Origin: Kitasatospora xanthocidica
GTDB lineage: Bacteria > Actinomycetota > Actinomycetes > Streptomycetales > Streptomycetaceae
Direction of reading: 5' to 3'
DNA: 64,000 nucleotides
NCBI RefSeq assembly: GCF_014656195.1
Contig: NZ_BNBY01000028.1
Coordinates: 1 to 64,000 of the forward strand
In this document: piece by piece, positions 39,181-48,597 of the stretch
Layout of the letters: every line of letters begins with the position of its first letter
Position numbering within the stretch: the first letter of the stretch is position 1
Notes under the pieces: model-generated
What the model saw: the letters and a program-made list of their open reading frames with translations, nothing else
Told to the model about the DNA's origin: nothing
Databases searched by the model: none
Made by a program: the position numbers and the translations under genes

Positions 39181-41471
39181 GCCCGTCCCCTTCCCGGGCC
39201 GCGGCCGGGTTCGAGCGCGGCGTCGGCCGCGGTGTACGACGCCGGATGGTCGGTCGGCGGTGCCTCGTCGAGGAAGGCCGACGCGGGGGCCGGGGCCGCC
39301 TGCGCCGAGGCAGCCGGGGCGACCGGGGCACCAGCGACGCCCGCCGCCCCGCCGCCGGAGTACCCGACCGGCTTGATGATCGCCGTGCCGTCCGGGTTGA
39401 ACTTCGGCAGCTCGGCCTGCGGGGCGGGCAGCAGCGCCTTGCCGTTGTCGATGTTGCCCTTGTCGTCCACGCCGTACAGCGCCTGGTAGATCCGGCGGAT
39501 GGCGTCACCGGAGCCGCCGGAGCCGGTGCCGCCCTGGCTGATCGTCATGACGACCGCGTAGTCCTTGCTGTACGTGGTCAGCCAGGAGGTGGTCTGCTTG
39601 CCCTCGACCTCGGCGGTGCCGGTCTTGGCGTGCAGCGCGATCTTGTCCTGCGGCCAGCCGGCCTGGACGAACTTCCAGGCCGCGGTGCCGCTCTTGACGA
39701 CGCCCTCGGTGGCCTGGTTGATGTAGCTCAGCAGCTTCTCGTCGCCGGGGAACTTGGCGTCCGCCTGCGGGGCGATCTCGCGGACGAGGTCCCCGCCCGG
39801 GCTTATCACCGCCTTGGCGATGGTCGGCCGGTAGAAGGTGCCGCCGTTGGCCAGCGCCGAGTAGATCCGGGCCATCTGGACCGGGGTGACGAGGGTGTCG
39901 CCCTGGCCGATCGCGAAGTTGACGGCGTCACCGGCGCGCATCTGGTAGCCGTCGACGCAGTTCTCCCGGGCGATCTGGTCCGAGAAGCTGGTGCCGCCCT
40001 TCTTCGCCTGGGCGCACCAGGCGTCCTTGTTGTTGTCGTAGAAGGACTGCTTCCACTGCCGGTCCGGCACCCGGCCGGTCACCTCGGACGGCAGGTCGAT
40101 GCCGGTCTTGGCGCCGAGGCCGAACTCGTGGGCGGTCTTGAAGAACCAGTCGGCCGGCTCCTTCTTCGGCTTGATGCCGCCGTCCTTCAGCCACTGGTCG
40201 TTCGCCAGGCCGTAGAAGACGGTGTCGCAGGAGACCTCCAGCGCCTTCTCCAGCGTGATGGAGCCGAAGTTCTCGCTCTCGAAGTTCTTGAACTCGCGGC
40301 CGCCGATGGTCAGGCTCTTGGGGCACGGGTAGGTGCCGTCCAGGGAGTAGCCGGCCTGCACGGCGGCGGTGGTGGAGATGACCTTGAAGGTCGAGCCGGG
40401 GGCGGACTGACCCTGTATGGCCCGGTTGAGCAGCGGGAAGTTGGACTCCTTGCTGGTCAGCGACTGGTAGTCCTTGCCGCTGATGCCGCCCACCCAGAGG
40501 TTCGGGTCGTAGGTCGGGGCGCTGGCCATCGCGACGATCCGGCCGGTGTGCACGTCCATCACCACGGCGGCGCCGGAGTCGGCCTCGTAGTTGCGGTTGG
40601 TGACCTTGTCGAAGGTGTTCCGGGCGTCGTTCATGGCCTGGACGAGGTTGTCCTCGACCACCTTCTGCACCCGGGCGTCGATGCTGGTGACCAGGTTGTC
40701 GCCGGTCTTCGGGGAGACCGTGCCGGCGGTGCCGATCACCCGGCCGAGGTTGTCCACCTCCAGCTTGGTGATGCCGGCGGTGCCGCGCAGGTCGCGGTCG
40801 TACACCGATTCCAGGCCGGCCCGGCCGATCTGGTCGGCGGGCAGGTACCGGTCCAGGCCGCTCCTGTCGGCGGTCTTGCTGACCTCCTCGTCGGTGACCG
40901 GCGAGAGGTAGCCGAGCACCTGGGCGAGGTTGGCGCCCTCGGCGCCGGTGTAGCGGCGTACGGCGGTGGGCTGCGCGGTGACCCCGGGGAAGTCCTCGCG
41001 GCGCTCCATCATCTGCATCGCCTGCTGGGTGGTCGCGTCCTTGGTCACCGGGATCGGCTGGTAGGGCGAGCCGTTCCAGCAGGGCTGCGGGGTCTTGGCG
41101 TCGCAGAGCCGGACCTTCTCCTGGACGTCCTTGGCGGGCATCCCGAGCACCTCGGCGAGCCGGGCCAGGACCGCCTTGCCGCCGTCCTTCTGCTGCAGCA
41201 GCGAGGTGCGGCTGACGGAGACCACCAGGCGGGTCTCGTTGCCGGCCAGCACCCGCCCGGAGGCGTCCAGGATCTCGCCGCGGACGGCCGGTTCGACCAC
41301 CTCGCGGATGTGGTTGCCGGTCGCCTTGGCCGTGTACTCCTTGGCGTTGCGGATCTGCAGGTACCACAGCCGCCCGCCGAGGGTGGCGAGCAGCGACAGC
41401 ACCAGGATCTGCAGCACCACCAGACGGATCGTCACCCGCCGGGTGCGGCCGGTCTCGGGGATGTTGCTCAC
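39177..41471 (-). CDS. mrdA: Class B penicillin-binding protein 2
   Basis: A 764-aa peptidoglycan transpeptidase. One N-terminal transmembrane helix (about 16-38), a PBP dimerisation domain, then the transpeptidase domain with SxxK as STFK near residue 359 and KTG near 614 (HAKTGTAEV). The middle SxN element appears as SCD in EVSCDTVFYG. A Pro/Ala-rich tail follows residue 710. It pairs with RodA and works with MreC/MreD; in streptomycetes the cluster acts in spore-wall and aerial growth. ATG 41471 is used. Inserts such as the CNGSPY segment are typical of actinobacterial PBP2. Confidence 0.95.
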   Translation of the reverse strand: MSNIPETGRTRRVTIRLVVLQILVLSLLATLGGRLWYLQIRNAKEYTAKATGNHIREVVEPAVRGEILDASGRVLAGNETRLVVSVSRTSLLQQKDGGKAVLARLAEVLGMPAKDVQEKVRLCDAKTPQPCWNGSPYQPIPVTKDATTQQAMQMMERREDFPGVTAQPTAVRRYTGAEGANLAQVLGYLSPVTDEEVSKTADRSGLDRYLPADQIGRAGLESVYDRDLRGTAGITKLEVDNLGRVIGTAGTVSPKTGDNLVTSIDARVQKVVEDNLVQAMNDARNTFDKVTNRNYEADSGAAVVMDVHTGRIVAMASAPTYDPNLWVGGISGKDYQSLTSKESNFPLLNRAIQGQSAPGSTFKVISTTAAVQAGYSLDGTYPCPKSLTIGGREFKNFESENFGSITLEKALEVSCDTVFYGLANDQWLKDGGIKPKKEPADWFFKTAHEFGLGAKTGIDLPSEVTGRVPDRQWKQSFYDNNKDAWCAQAKKGGTSFSDQIARENCVDGYQMRAGDAVNFAIGQGDTLVTPVQMARIYSALANGGTFYRPTIAKAVISPGGDLVREIAPQADAKFPGDEKLLSYINQATEGVVKSGTAAWKFVQAGWPQDKIALHAKTGTAEVEGKQTTSWLTTYSKDYAVVMTISQGGTGSGGSGDAIRRIYQALYGVDDKGNIDNGKALLPAPQAELPKFNPDGTAIIKPVGYSGGGAAGVAGAPVAPAASAQAAPAPASAFLDEAPPTDHPASYTAADAALEPGRGPGRGRA

Positions 41472-41522
41472 GTCTCGTGCGCTCCAGGGTGCGGGGAAGT
41501 CGGGAGGTCGGGGCCGGACCGG

Positions 41523-42167
41523 TTACGGGCGGCGGGCGAAGCCGGGCACGCGCCGCTTCCGGTAGCCCGGCCCGGAGGAGACCTCGCGGGTGGTGCGGTA
41601 GCGGGCCAGCGAGCCCAGGCCCAGGCCGGGGCCGCTCTCGTCGTCGTCGGCGGCGGCCACCGGGTCGCGCCCGAAGCGGCGGCCGAGCAGCATCACCAGC
41701 GGCACCACGAACGGCGCCAGCAGCAGGTCGTAGAGCAGGGCGCTGATCACCAGGCCGCCGAGGCCGACGTGCCGGGCCGCGGTGTCGCCGACCAGGGCGC
41801 CGACCGTGGCGTACAGCAGCGTGGAGGCGACCGCCGCGGCGCCCACCACCAGCAGCGCGCTGGCGACGGAGCGCTGGCGGCCGTGGTCGGGGCGCAGCAG
41901 TCCGGCGGCGTAGCCCATCAGGCAGAGCACCAGCGCGTAGCGGCCGATCGCGTGGTCGGAGGGCGGTGCGAGGTCGGCCAGCAGGCCGGCGGTGAAGCCG
42001 ACCAGGCAGCCGCCGGTGGGCCCGTAGACCATGGCCAGGCCGACCACGACGAGCAGCAGTATGTCCGGGGTGGCTCCCGGGAGCTGGAGCCGGCCGAAGA
42101 CGCTGACCTGGAGGATCAGGCCGAACAGCATCAGGACGGCGGAGACGGGGATGCGGGCGAGGCGCAT
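41523..42167 (-). CDS. mreD: Rod-shape-determining membrane protein MreD
   Basis: A 214-aa protein with five to six hydrophobic helices over residues 5-165 and the typical start with short basic N-terminus (MRLARIP). A 45-residue charged cytoplasmic tail ends KRRVPGFARRP. MreD links MreC to the RodA/PBP2 pair. It starts three nucleotides after the mreC stop, so coupling is likely, and is followed by pbp2 after 51 nt. Sequence conservation of MreD is low; assignment rests on topology and operon position. Confidence 0.9.
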   Translation of the reverse strand: MRLARIPVSAVLMLFGLILQVSVFGRLQLPGATPDILLLVVVGLAMVYGPTGGCLVGFTAGLLADLAPPSDHAIGRYALVLCLMGYAAGLLRPDHGRQRSVASALLVVGAAAVASTLLYATVGALVGDTAARHVGLGGLVISALLYDLLLAPFVVPLVMLLGRRFGRDPVAAADDDESGPGLGLGSLARYRTTREVSSGPGYRKRRVPGFARRP

Positions 42168-42170
42168 GGC

Positions 42171-43130
42171 TCAGTTCCCCCCAGTGGGCTTGGCGGGCGG
42201 GGCGGCGGGCGCGGAGGCCGGGGCCTGGCCCGGGGCGGGCGCGGCGGGGGCCTGGCCCTGGCCCGCGGCGGGGGCCGGCGGCAGGACGGCGTCGCGGGGG
42301 TCGGCGCGCGGGGGCACGACCACGACGCCGACCAGGTCCAGCCGGGTGAACTGGACGAAGGGCTCGACCAGGACGGTCTTGGTCAGCTGGCCCGCGTTGG
42401 CCTGGACCTCGGTGACCTTGCCGACCGGGACGCCGGGCACGAACGGGCGGCCGCTCTGCGAGCCGAAGGTGACCAGCCGGTCGCCGGCCTTGACCTGGGC
42501 CTTGCCGTTGAGCAGGGAGACCTTCATCGGGCTGTCGCCGCCGCCGGAGGCGAAGCCGATCTCGCCGGTGCCCTCCAGCCGGGTGCCGGCCGAGAAGCCG
42601 GGGTCGGAGGCGAGCAGCACGGTGGCGGTGGTCGGGGCGACGGTGGTGATCCGGCCGACCAGGCCCTGGCCGTTGATCACGGTCATGTCGCGGGTGAGGC
42701 CGTCGTCGCCGCCGGCGTCGATGGTGATGGTCCAGGAGAAGCCCTGGGCCGGGCCGATCGCGATGACCTGGGCGGCCTTGACGGTGTAGCCGCCGGCGCC
42801 GGCGGTGCGCAGCAGGTCGTCCAGCTGCTTGGTGCGGCCGGCGGCCATGTCGGAGGAGGCGAGCTTCTGCCGCAGTTCGGTGTTCTCGCGGGCGAGCTGG
42901 TCGGTGCGGCCGCTGTTGGTCGCGGTGTCCCGGAAGGCCCGGACGGTGTCGGCGACGGGGTCGACGACGGTGGCGGCGCCGCGCTCGACCGGTCCGAGGA
43001 CGGTGGCGGCCGCGTGCCGGGCGGGGCCGAGCGGGGAGTCCTCACCGCCCTTGATGTCCACGGTGATCAGCGCGAAGGCGACGGCCACCAGCAGGATGAG
43101 CAGCAGCCGGCTCTCTCGTGTGTCCCTCAC
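42171..43130 (-). CDS. mreC: Rod-shape-determining protein MreC
   Basis: A 319-aa bitopic protein. One transmembrane helix at residues 9-24, a coiled-coil around 60-100 (LARENTELRQKLASSD), two beta-barrel domains with VKAAQVIAIGPAQGFSWTITID and GQGLVGRI, then a Pro/Ala-rich extracellular tail. MreC organises PBP2 and RodA outside the membrane. ATG 43130 matches the family. It is 105 nt downstream of mreB, with a hairpin between them. Confidence 0.95.
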   Translation of the reverse strand: MRDTRESRLLLILLVAVAFALITVDIKGGEDSPLGPARHAAATVLGPVERGAATVVDPVADTVRAFRDTATNSGRTDQLARENTELRQKLASSDMAAGRTKQLDDLLRTAGAGGYTVKAAQVIAIGPAQGFSWTITIDAGGDDGLTRDMTVINGQGLVGRITTVAPTTATVLLASDPGFSAGTRLEGTGEIGFASGGGDSPMKVSLLNGKAQVKAGDRLVTFGSQSGRPFVPGVPVGKVTEVQANAGQLTKTVLVEPFVQFTRLDLVGVVVVPPRADPRDAVLPPAPAAGQGQAPAAPAPGQAPASAPAAPPAKPTGGN

Positions 43131-43160
43131 GGTGCTGGTACTGCCCCTTCGTACCTGGCG

Positions 43161-43189
43161 GCCGCCCGGGGCTGTGGGGCCCGGGCGGC
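43161..43189 (-). terminator. Hairpin between mreB and mreC
   Basis: GCCGCCCGGG pairs with CCCGGGCGGC (10 bp, 9-nt loop) in the 105-nt gap. It lacks a T-run. It may partly terminate mreB transcripts or stabilise their 3' ends, adjusting the mreB to mreCD ratio. Confidence 0.45.
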
Positions 43190-43235
43190 GGCCCGTCAGT
43201 CGAGTGTCGGATGTGCGGTGGTGCTGGCGCTGGTA

Positions 43236-44273
<1,038 letters not shown>

Positions 44274-44582
44274 GGGGTGTAGGTGCCTTCCCGGGCTCGG
44301 AGTTCATGGGGGGTGGACGACTGCGTGCGCCCACGCTTGGGCGGAGACCAGCTGAGCTGCCTTACCGGGCCCTTGAGTCGCGTCCATCGTAGTCACGCCG
44401 TGCGGTACGGACGTCGACGTGGGGCATACCGTCCATTGTCCGGAGCGTGATCGCTTCTCCCAGGATTGGGACGCCGTGTCGGCCCCCCCAGTTCCCTATT
44501 TCCCGATAAGAATGCCCCGGCCGGGCCAATGGTCCCGACCGGGGCAGTCCCAAGGTCCTCCGGGCGTGTCGCCCGGGCCGGC
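44274..44582 (-). promoter_or_regulatory. mreB leader and ndk tail region
   Basis: Contains the ndk terminator (44513-44546) and about 240 nt that should carry mreB promoters. A -10-like TACGAT on the minus strand lies near 44391-44396. A 24-codon frame beginning MDGMPHVDVRTARR (about 44362-44436) is open but lacks a good ribosome site. Confidence 0.45.
44513..44546 (-). terminator. Terminator of ndk
   Basis: TGCCCCGGCCGGGCC pairs with GGTCCCGACCGGGGCA with one bulge and one mismatch. On the minus strand it is followed by TTCTTATCGG, a partial T-run. Confidence 0.72.
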
Positions 44583-44996
44583 TCAGGCGTGGGCCGGGAA
44601 GAAGATCTTGATCTCGCGCTCGGCGGACTCCGGGGAGTCGGAGGCGTGGATCAGGTTCTCGCGGGTGATCGTCGCGTAGTCGCCGCGGATGGTGCCGGCG
44701 CCGGCCTCCAGCGGGTTTGTGGCCCCGGCGAGCATGCGGATGCCCTTGACGACCTCCTCGCCCTCGACGATCAGCGCGATCGACGGGCCGGAGGTCATGA
44801 ACTCCAGCAGCGGCTCGTAGAACGGGCGGCCGACGTGCTCCGCGTAGTGCTGCTCCAGCGTCGCCCGGTCGAAGGTGCGCAGCTCGACGGCGCCGAAGCG
44901 CCAGCCGGCCTTGCGCTCGATGCGGCTGATGATCTCGCCCGCCAGGCCGCGGCGGACGGCGTCGGGCTTGAGCAGGACGAGAGTGCGCTGGGACAC
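44583..44996 (-). CDS. ndk: Nucleoside diphosphate kinase
   Basis: A 137-aa NDK that equilibrates NTP pools through a phospho-histidine. The catalytic His is in NLIHASDSPESAEREI near residue 117, and the family signature is complete. Start MSQRTLVLLKPDAV at ATG 44996. Length is normal. It lies between the DUF4233 gene and mreB, the order I recall for Streptomyces. Confidence 0.98.
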   Translation of the reverse strand: MSQRTLVLLKPDAVRRGLAGEIISRIERKAGWRFGAVELRTFDRATLEQHYAEHVGRPFYEPLLEFMTSGPSIALIVEGEEVVKGIRMLAGATNPLEAGAGTIRGDYATITRENLIHASDSPESAEREIKIFFPAHA

Positions 44997-45124
44997 GGTG
45001 CGTCTCCTGGGGATTCGGTTCGACGGACGGTCGGGTCGACGAGTGGGCCGACACGGCAGAGGTTACCTTGCGTACACGGCGTGTCGGTGCGCTGGTCCGG
45101 GCCCCCGGACCGCTACGGCCGGGC

Positions 45125-45484
45125 CTATGCGGCGGCGGCCTCGGCGGCGGCCTCGGCGGCGGCCGCGCGGGCGGCCTTGAACGCGTCCACCTTGCGGCCG
45201 TAGTGCACCGAGCACCACCAGAGGCCGGCGAAGACCACGCCGAGGCCGAACATCGTCGGCAGGACGAAGCCGGCGGCGATCAGGCCGATCTGCAGCGCCC
45301 AGCCGATCTGCACCGCGCCGGGCCGGTCGATCATGCCGCAGAGCGCGACGCACAGGGCCATCGCGATGCCGCTGACCGTCCAGATCTCCCCGGTGGAGAC
45401 GTCGGTGAGCCGCATCGCGACCAGCGCCGCGAACATGATCAGCAACGCCTCGCCGATCAGCGTCGAGGAGCAGAGCGTCCTCAT
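45125..45484 (-). CDS. DUF4233 membrane protein downstream of folC
   Basis: A 119-aa protein with four hydrophobic segments (starting MRTLCSSTLIGEALLIMFAAL) and an alanine-rich C-terminal tail after residue 95. The DUF4233 family regularly follows folC in actinobacteria; its function is unknown. ATG 45484 lies one base after the folC stop, with GGGAGG inside the folC end, so translation is coupled. The tail (AAAEAAAEAAAA) is a helix-forming repeat. Confidence 0.88.
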   Translation of the reverse strand: MRTLCSSTLIGEALLIMFAALVAMRLTDVSTGEIWTVSGIAMALCVALCGMIDRPGAVQIGWALQIGLIAAGFVLPTMFGLGVVFAGLWWCSVHYGRKVDAFKAARAAAAEAAAEAAAA

Positions 45485-45485
45485 G

Positions 45486-46883
45486 TCACTTCCTCCCGAG
45501 CAGCAGGCGGGCCTCGCCCACCGTGATGACCGAACCGGTGACCAGCACCCCGGCGCCGCCGAGGTCGCCCTCCTCCTCGGCGAGGGTGACGGCCGCGGCG
45601 ATGGCGTCGTCGAGCCTGGGCTCGACCTGCACGCGGTCCTCGCCGAAGACCTCGACCGCCAGGGCGGCGAGCGCGTCCACGTCCATCGCGCGGTGGGTGG
45701 AGTTCTGGGTGATGACGACCTCGGCCAGGATCGGCTCGAAGGCCTCCAGCACGCCGGCCACGTCCTTGTCCCCGGAGGTGCCGATCACGCCGACCAGCCG
45801 GGTGAAGCCGAAGGACTCGGTGAGCGCGGCGACGGTGGCCTGGGCGCCGTGCGGGTTGTGCGCGGCGTCCAGGAGGATCGTGGGGCTGCGGCGCACGATC
45901 TCCAGGCGGCCCGGGGAGGAGACGCCGGCGAAGCCCTGGCGGACCTTGTCCACGTCGAGCTGTCCGCCGCGGGCGCCGCCGACGCCGAAGAAGGCCTCGA
46001 CCGCCGCCAGCGCCAGCGCCGCGTTCTGCGCCTGGTACTCGCCGTGCAGCGGGATGAAGACGTCCTCGTACTCCTCGCCGCCGAGTCCGCGCAGCGTCAC
46101 CAGCTGGCCGCCGACCGCGAGTTCGCGGCGGATCACGCCGAACTCCATGCCCTCGCGGGCGACCGTGGCGTCGACCTCGACGGCGCGGCGCAGGATGACC
46201 TGGGCGGCGTCCAGCTGCTGCTGGGCGACGACGGCGACGGCACCGGACTTGATGATCCCGGACTTCTCGCCGGCGATCTCGCCGGTGGTCTCGCCGAGCT
46301 TGTCGGTGTGGTCCAGGCCGATCGGGGTGATCACGGCGACGCCGGCGTCGATGACGTTGGTGGCGTCCCAGGAGCCGCCCATGCCGACCTCGACCACGCC
46401 GACGTCCACCGGGGCGTCGGCGAAGGCGGCGTAGGCCATGCCGGTGAGCACCTCGAAGAAGGACATCGGCACCGGCTGCGCCGCGTCGACCATCCGCACG
46501 TAGGGCTCGATGTCGCGGTAGACCTCGACGAAGCGCTCGGGGCTGATCGGGGCGCCGTCGAGGCTGATCCGCTCGGTGACGGACTCCACGTGCGGGCTGG
46601 TGTAGCGGCCGGTGCGCAGCTCGAAGGTGTTGAGCAGCTGCTCGATCATCCGGGCGGTAGAGGTCTTGCCGTTGGTGCCGGTGATGTGGATGGAGGGGAA
46701 GGACCGCTGGGGCTGGCCCAGGATGTCCATCAGCGCCTCGATCCGGTCGAGGGAGGGCTCAAGCTTGTTCTCCGGCCAGCGCTCGGAGAGTTCCACCTCG
46801 ACGTCGCGCAGGGCGTCTCCGGTGCCGCCGTCGGCGGGGCGGATGGTGTACGGATTCGGGTCGGCCTTGTCACTCACGTCCAC
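45486..46883 (-). CDS. folC: Folylpolyglutamate/dihydrofolate synthase
   Basis: A 465-aa Mur-ligase-like enzyme that adds glutamates to folates. P-loop HITGTNGKTSTAR near residue 67, the metal-site region VVEVGMGGSWDATN near 165, and DAAHNPHG near 325 are conserved. Two GTG codons six bases apart (46883, 46877) are possible starts. It heads a two-gene unit with the DUF4233 gene. Upstream lies a tandem-repeat patch and the divergent glycosyltransferase gene. Confidence 0.95.
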   Translation of the reverse strand: MDVSDKADPNPYTIRPADGGTGDALRDVEVELSERWPENKLEPSLDRIEALMDILGQPQRSFPSIHITGTNGKTSTARMIEQLLNTFELRTGRYTSPHVESVTERISLDGAPISPERFVEVYRDIEPYVRMVDAAQPVPMSFFEVLTGMAYAAFADAPVDVGVVEVGMGGSWDATNVIDAGVAVITPIGLDHTDKLGETTGEIAGEKSGIIKSGAVAVVAQQQLDAAQVILRRAVEVDATVAREGMEFGVIRRELAVGGQLVTLRGLGGEEYEDVFIPLHGEYQAQNAALALAAVEAFFGVGGARGGQLDVDKVRQGFAGVSSPGRLEIVRRSPTILLDAAHNPHGAQATVAALTESFGFTRLVGVIGTSGDKDVAGVLEAFEPILAEVVITQNSTHRAMDVDALAALAVEVFGEDRVQVEPRLDDAIAAAVTLAEEEGDLGGAGVLVTGSVITVGEARLLLGRK

Positions 46884-46916
46884 AGTCTACGGAGCGGTGG
46901 CGGGGCGTCCTCACAG

Positions 46917-46976
46917 GGTGAGAGCGGGGGTGAGGGCTGGGGTGAGGCCTGGGGCGAGGGCCGGGGTGAGAACGGC
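46917..46976. repeat. Five in-phase 12-bp tandem repeats
   Basis: Consensus GGTGAGGGCYGG repeats exactly every 12 bp from 46917 to 46976 (variants GGTGAGAGCGGG, GGTGAGGGCTGG, GGTGAGGCCTGG, GGCGAGGGCCGG, GGTGAGAACGGC). It lies between the divergent folC and glycosyltransferase genes, about 35 nt from the folC start. Confidence 0.85.
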
Positions 46977-47110
46977 CACTTTGTCCGGTCTTCCACCACA
47001 CCTTCCAGTTTGATCGCTTTACTATCTCTTTGGCGAGTTTGAACCGCAATGAAGCATCGATTCGCAGCCGACAGGAGCCACCAGCCTTTGATCACAAGGA
47101 GCACCGCGCC
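46977..47110 (+). promoter_or_regulatory. AT-richer promoter region of the GT2/epimerase pair
   Basis: A locally AT-rich patch around CAGTTTGATCGCTTTACTATCTC (47007-47029) contains the -10-like TACTAT. The ribosome site AAGGAG at 47096-47101 is ideally placed for ATG 47111. No -35 is convincing. The patch stands out from the surrounding GC-rich DNA. Confidence 0.45.
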
Positions 47111-48544
47111 ATGCCCGACGCCCTGCACGAGTGGATCGAGCTTCGCCAGGACGCCGTCGTCTGGGTCGCCGGACTGATCTCGCTGGCCCTCGTCGGCTAC
47201 ATGGTGCTCGTCTTCGGACGCTTCCTCGTGTACTGGGCCGGCTCCCGCCACGCCTTCAAGCACGGCCGGCCCGCCGAGCCCGGCGACCCCGCCGCCTTCG
47301 AGTGGCACCTGGTGATCCCCTGCCGCGACGAGGAGGCCGTGGTCACCCAGACCCTGGACGGCCTGCGGGCCGCCGCGCCCGAGGCGCACCTGTGGGTGAT
47401 CGACGACGACAGCGAGGACGCCACCCGCGAGCTCGTGCTCGCCGCGGCCGCCCGCGACCCGCGCGTCCACCTCGTCCAGCGCCGCCGCCCGCACGCCCGG
47501 ATCGGCAAGGGCGCCGCCCTCAACGCCGCCTACCGGGAGATCTCCGACCGGCTGCCCCGGTCCACCGACCGCTCCCGGGTGGTGATCGGCGTGGTCGACG
47601 CCGACGGCCAGCTCGACCCCGGCACCCTCGCCCGGGTCTGCAACGCCAAGGCGCTCGGCCGGCCCGACACCGGCGCCGTCCAGATCGGCGTCCGGATGCG
47701 CAACGCCGACGACGAGCTCCCGCTGCCCGGGCGCGGCCGCGCCGCCAACGCGCTGGCCCGCGCGCTCGTCCGGATGCAGGACGTCGAGTTCCAGGCCAAC
47801 AACGCCGGCATGCAGCTGCTGCGCCGCCGCACCGGCAGCGTCGGCCTCGGCGGCAACGGCCAGTTCGTCCGGCTCACCGCCCTCGACTCGCTCACCGCCG
47901 AGGAGGGCCGGGCCGGCCGCCCCTGGCCCGAGCGCGCGCTGCTGGAGGACTACGAATCCGGCCTGGACCTGCGCCTGGCCGGCTGGCGGCTCACCCATGT
48001 CACCGAGACCCAGGTCTCCCAGGAGGGCCTGGTCTCGCTGCGCCGCTTCCTCACCCAGCGCACCCGCTGGGCCCAGGGCAACATGCAGTGCCTGCGCTAC
48101 ACCGGCCGGGTGCTGCGCTCCCCGCACTACACCTGGTCCGGCAAGGCCGAGGTGATGTACACCTTCCTGCAGCCCGTGGTCTGCGTGCTGCTGGTGCTGC
48201 TGTTCCCGCTCTCGCTCGGGATCACCGCCGCCGGGCTGGTGCTCTTCCCCGCCGAGACCGCCGACTTCCAGCTCCGCTTCGGGCCGTGGATGCTGCTCGC
48301 CTTCCTGCTCGCCACGCTGCCGATGGTGTTCTGGGGCCTCGCCTACCGCCGGGCCGTCCACCCCGACCGCGGCCGGCTCACCGGGCTGCTCTGGGGCGTG
48401 CTGGTCTGGCTCTACGCCTACCACCTGTTCGTGGTCGCGGCCCGGGCCGCCGTCCGGATGCTGCTCGGACGCAACGGCTGGGCCAAGACCCGCCGCAACG
48501 CCGAGCAGGTCGGCCTCGGCGCCCCCACCGCGCTCGAGTCCTGA
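47111..48544 (+). CDS. Membrane-bound GT2 glycosyltransferase (processive type)
   Basis: A 477-aa protein. One N-terminal transmembrane helix (about 18-40), then a GT2 catalytic domain with DDDSED near residue 98, DADG near 163, a LLEDYESG acceptor segment near 280, and QRTRW near 317. The last corresponds to the Q(Q/R)xRW motif of processive synthases such as cellulose, chitin and hyaluronan synthases. Three to four C-terminal helices (about 345-450) follow. A secreted polysaccharide made from UDP-sugars is likely. The next gene encodes a UDP-GlcNAc 2-epimerase, so UDP-ManNAc or a derivative may be a substrate. ATG 47111 has AAGGAG. Confidence 0.85.
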   Translation: MPDALHEWIELRQDAVVWVAGLISLALVGYMVLVFGRFLVYWAGSRHAFKHGRPAEPGDPAAFEWHLVIPCRDEEAVVTQTLDGLRAAAPEAHLWVIDDDSEDATRELVLAAAARDPRVHLVQRRRPHARIGKGAALNAAYREISDRLPRSTDRSRVVIGVVDADGQLDPGTLARVCNAKALGRPDTGAVQIGVRMRNADDELPLPGRGRAANALARALVRMQDVEFQANNAGMQLLRRRTGSVGLGGNGQFVRLTALDSLTAEEGRAGRPWPERALLEDYESGLDLRLAGWRLTHVTETQVSQEGLVSLRRFLTQRTRWAQGNMQCLRYTGRVLRSPHYTWSGKAEVMYTFLQPVVCVLLVLLFPLSLGITAAGLVLFPAETADFQLRFGPWMLLAFLLATLPMVFWGLAYRRAVHPDRGRLTGLLWGVLVWLYAYHLFVVAARAAVRMLLGRNGWAKTRRNAEQVGLGAPTALES

Positions 48545-48597
48545 GCCGCCGCCCCTCCCCCCTCGCTTCCTCCCCACGTCCCCACCGGAGCCCCCGC

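Noticed and set aside
47030-47110. 27-residue longer start for the GT2 gene
   Set aside because: The internal ATG 47111 has AAGGAG at correct spacing, while the upstream start overlaps the AT-rich promoter-like patch.
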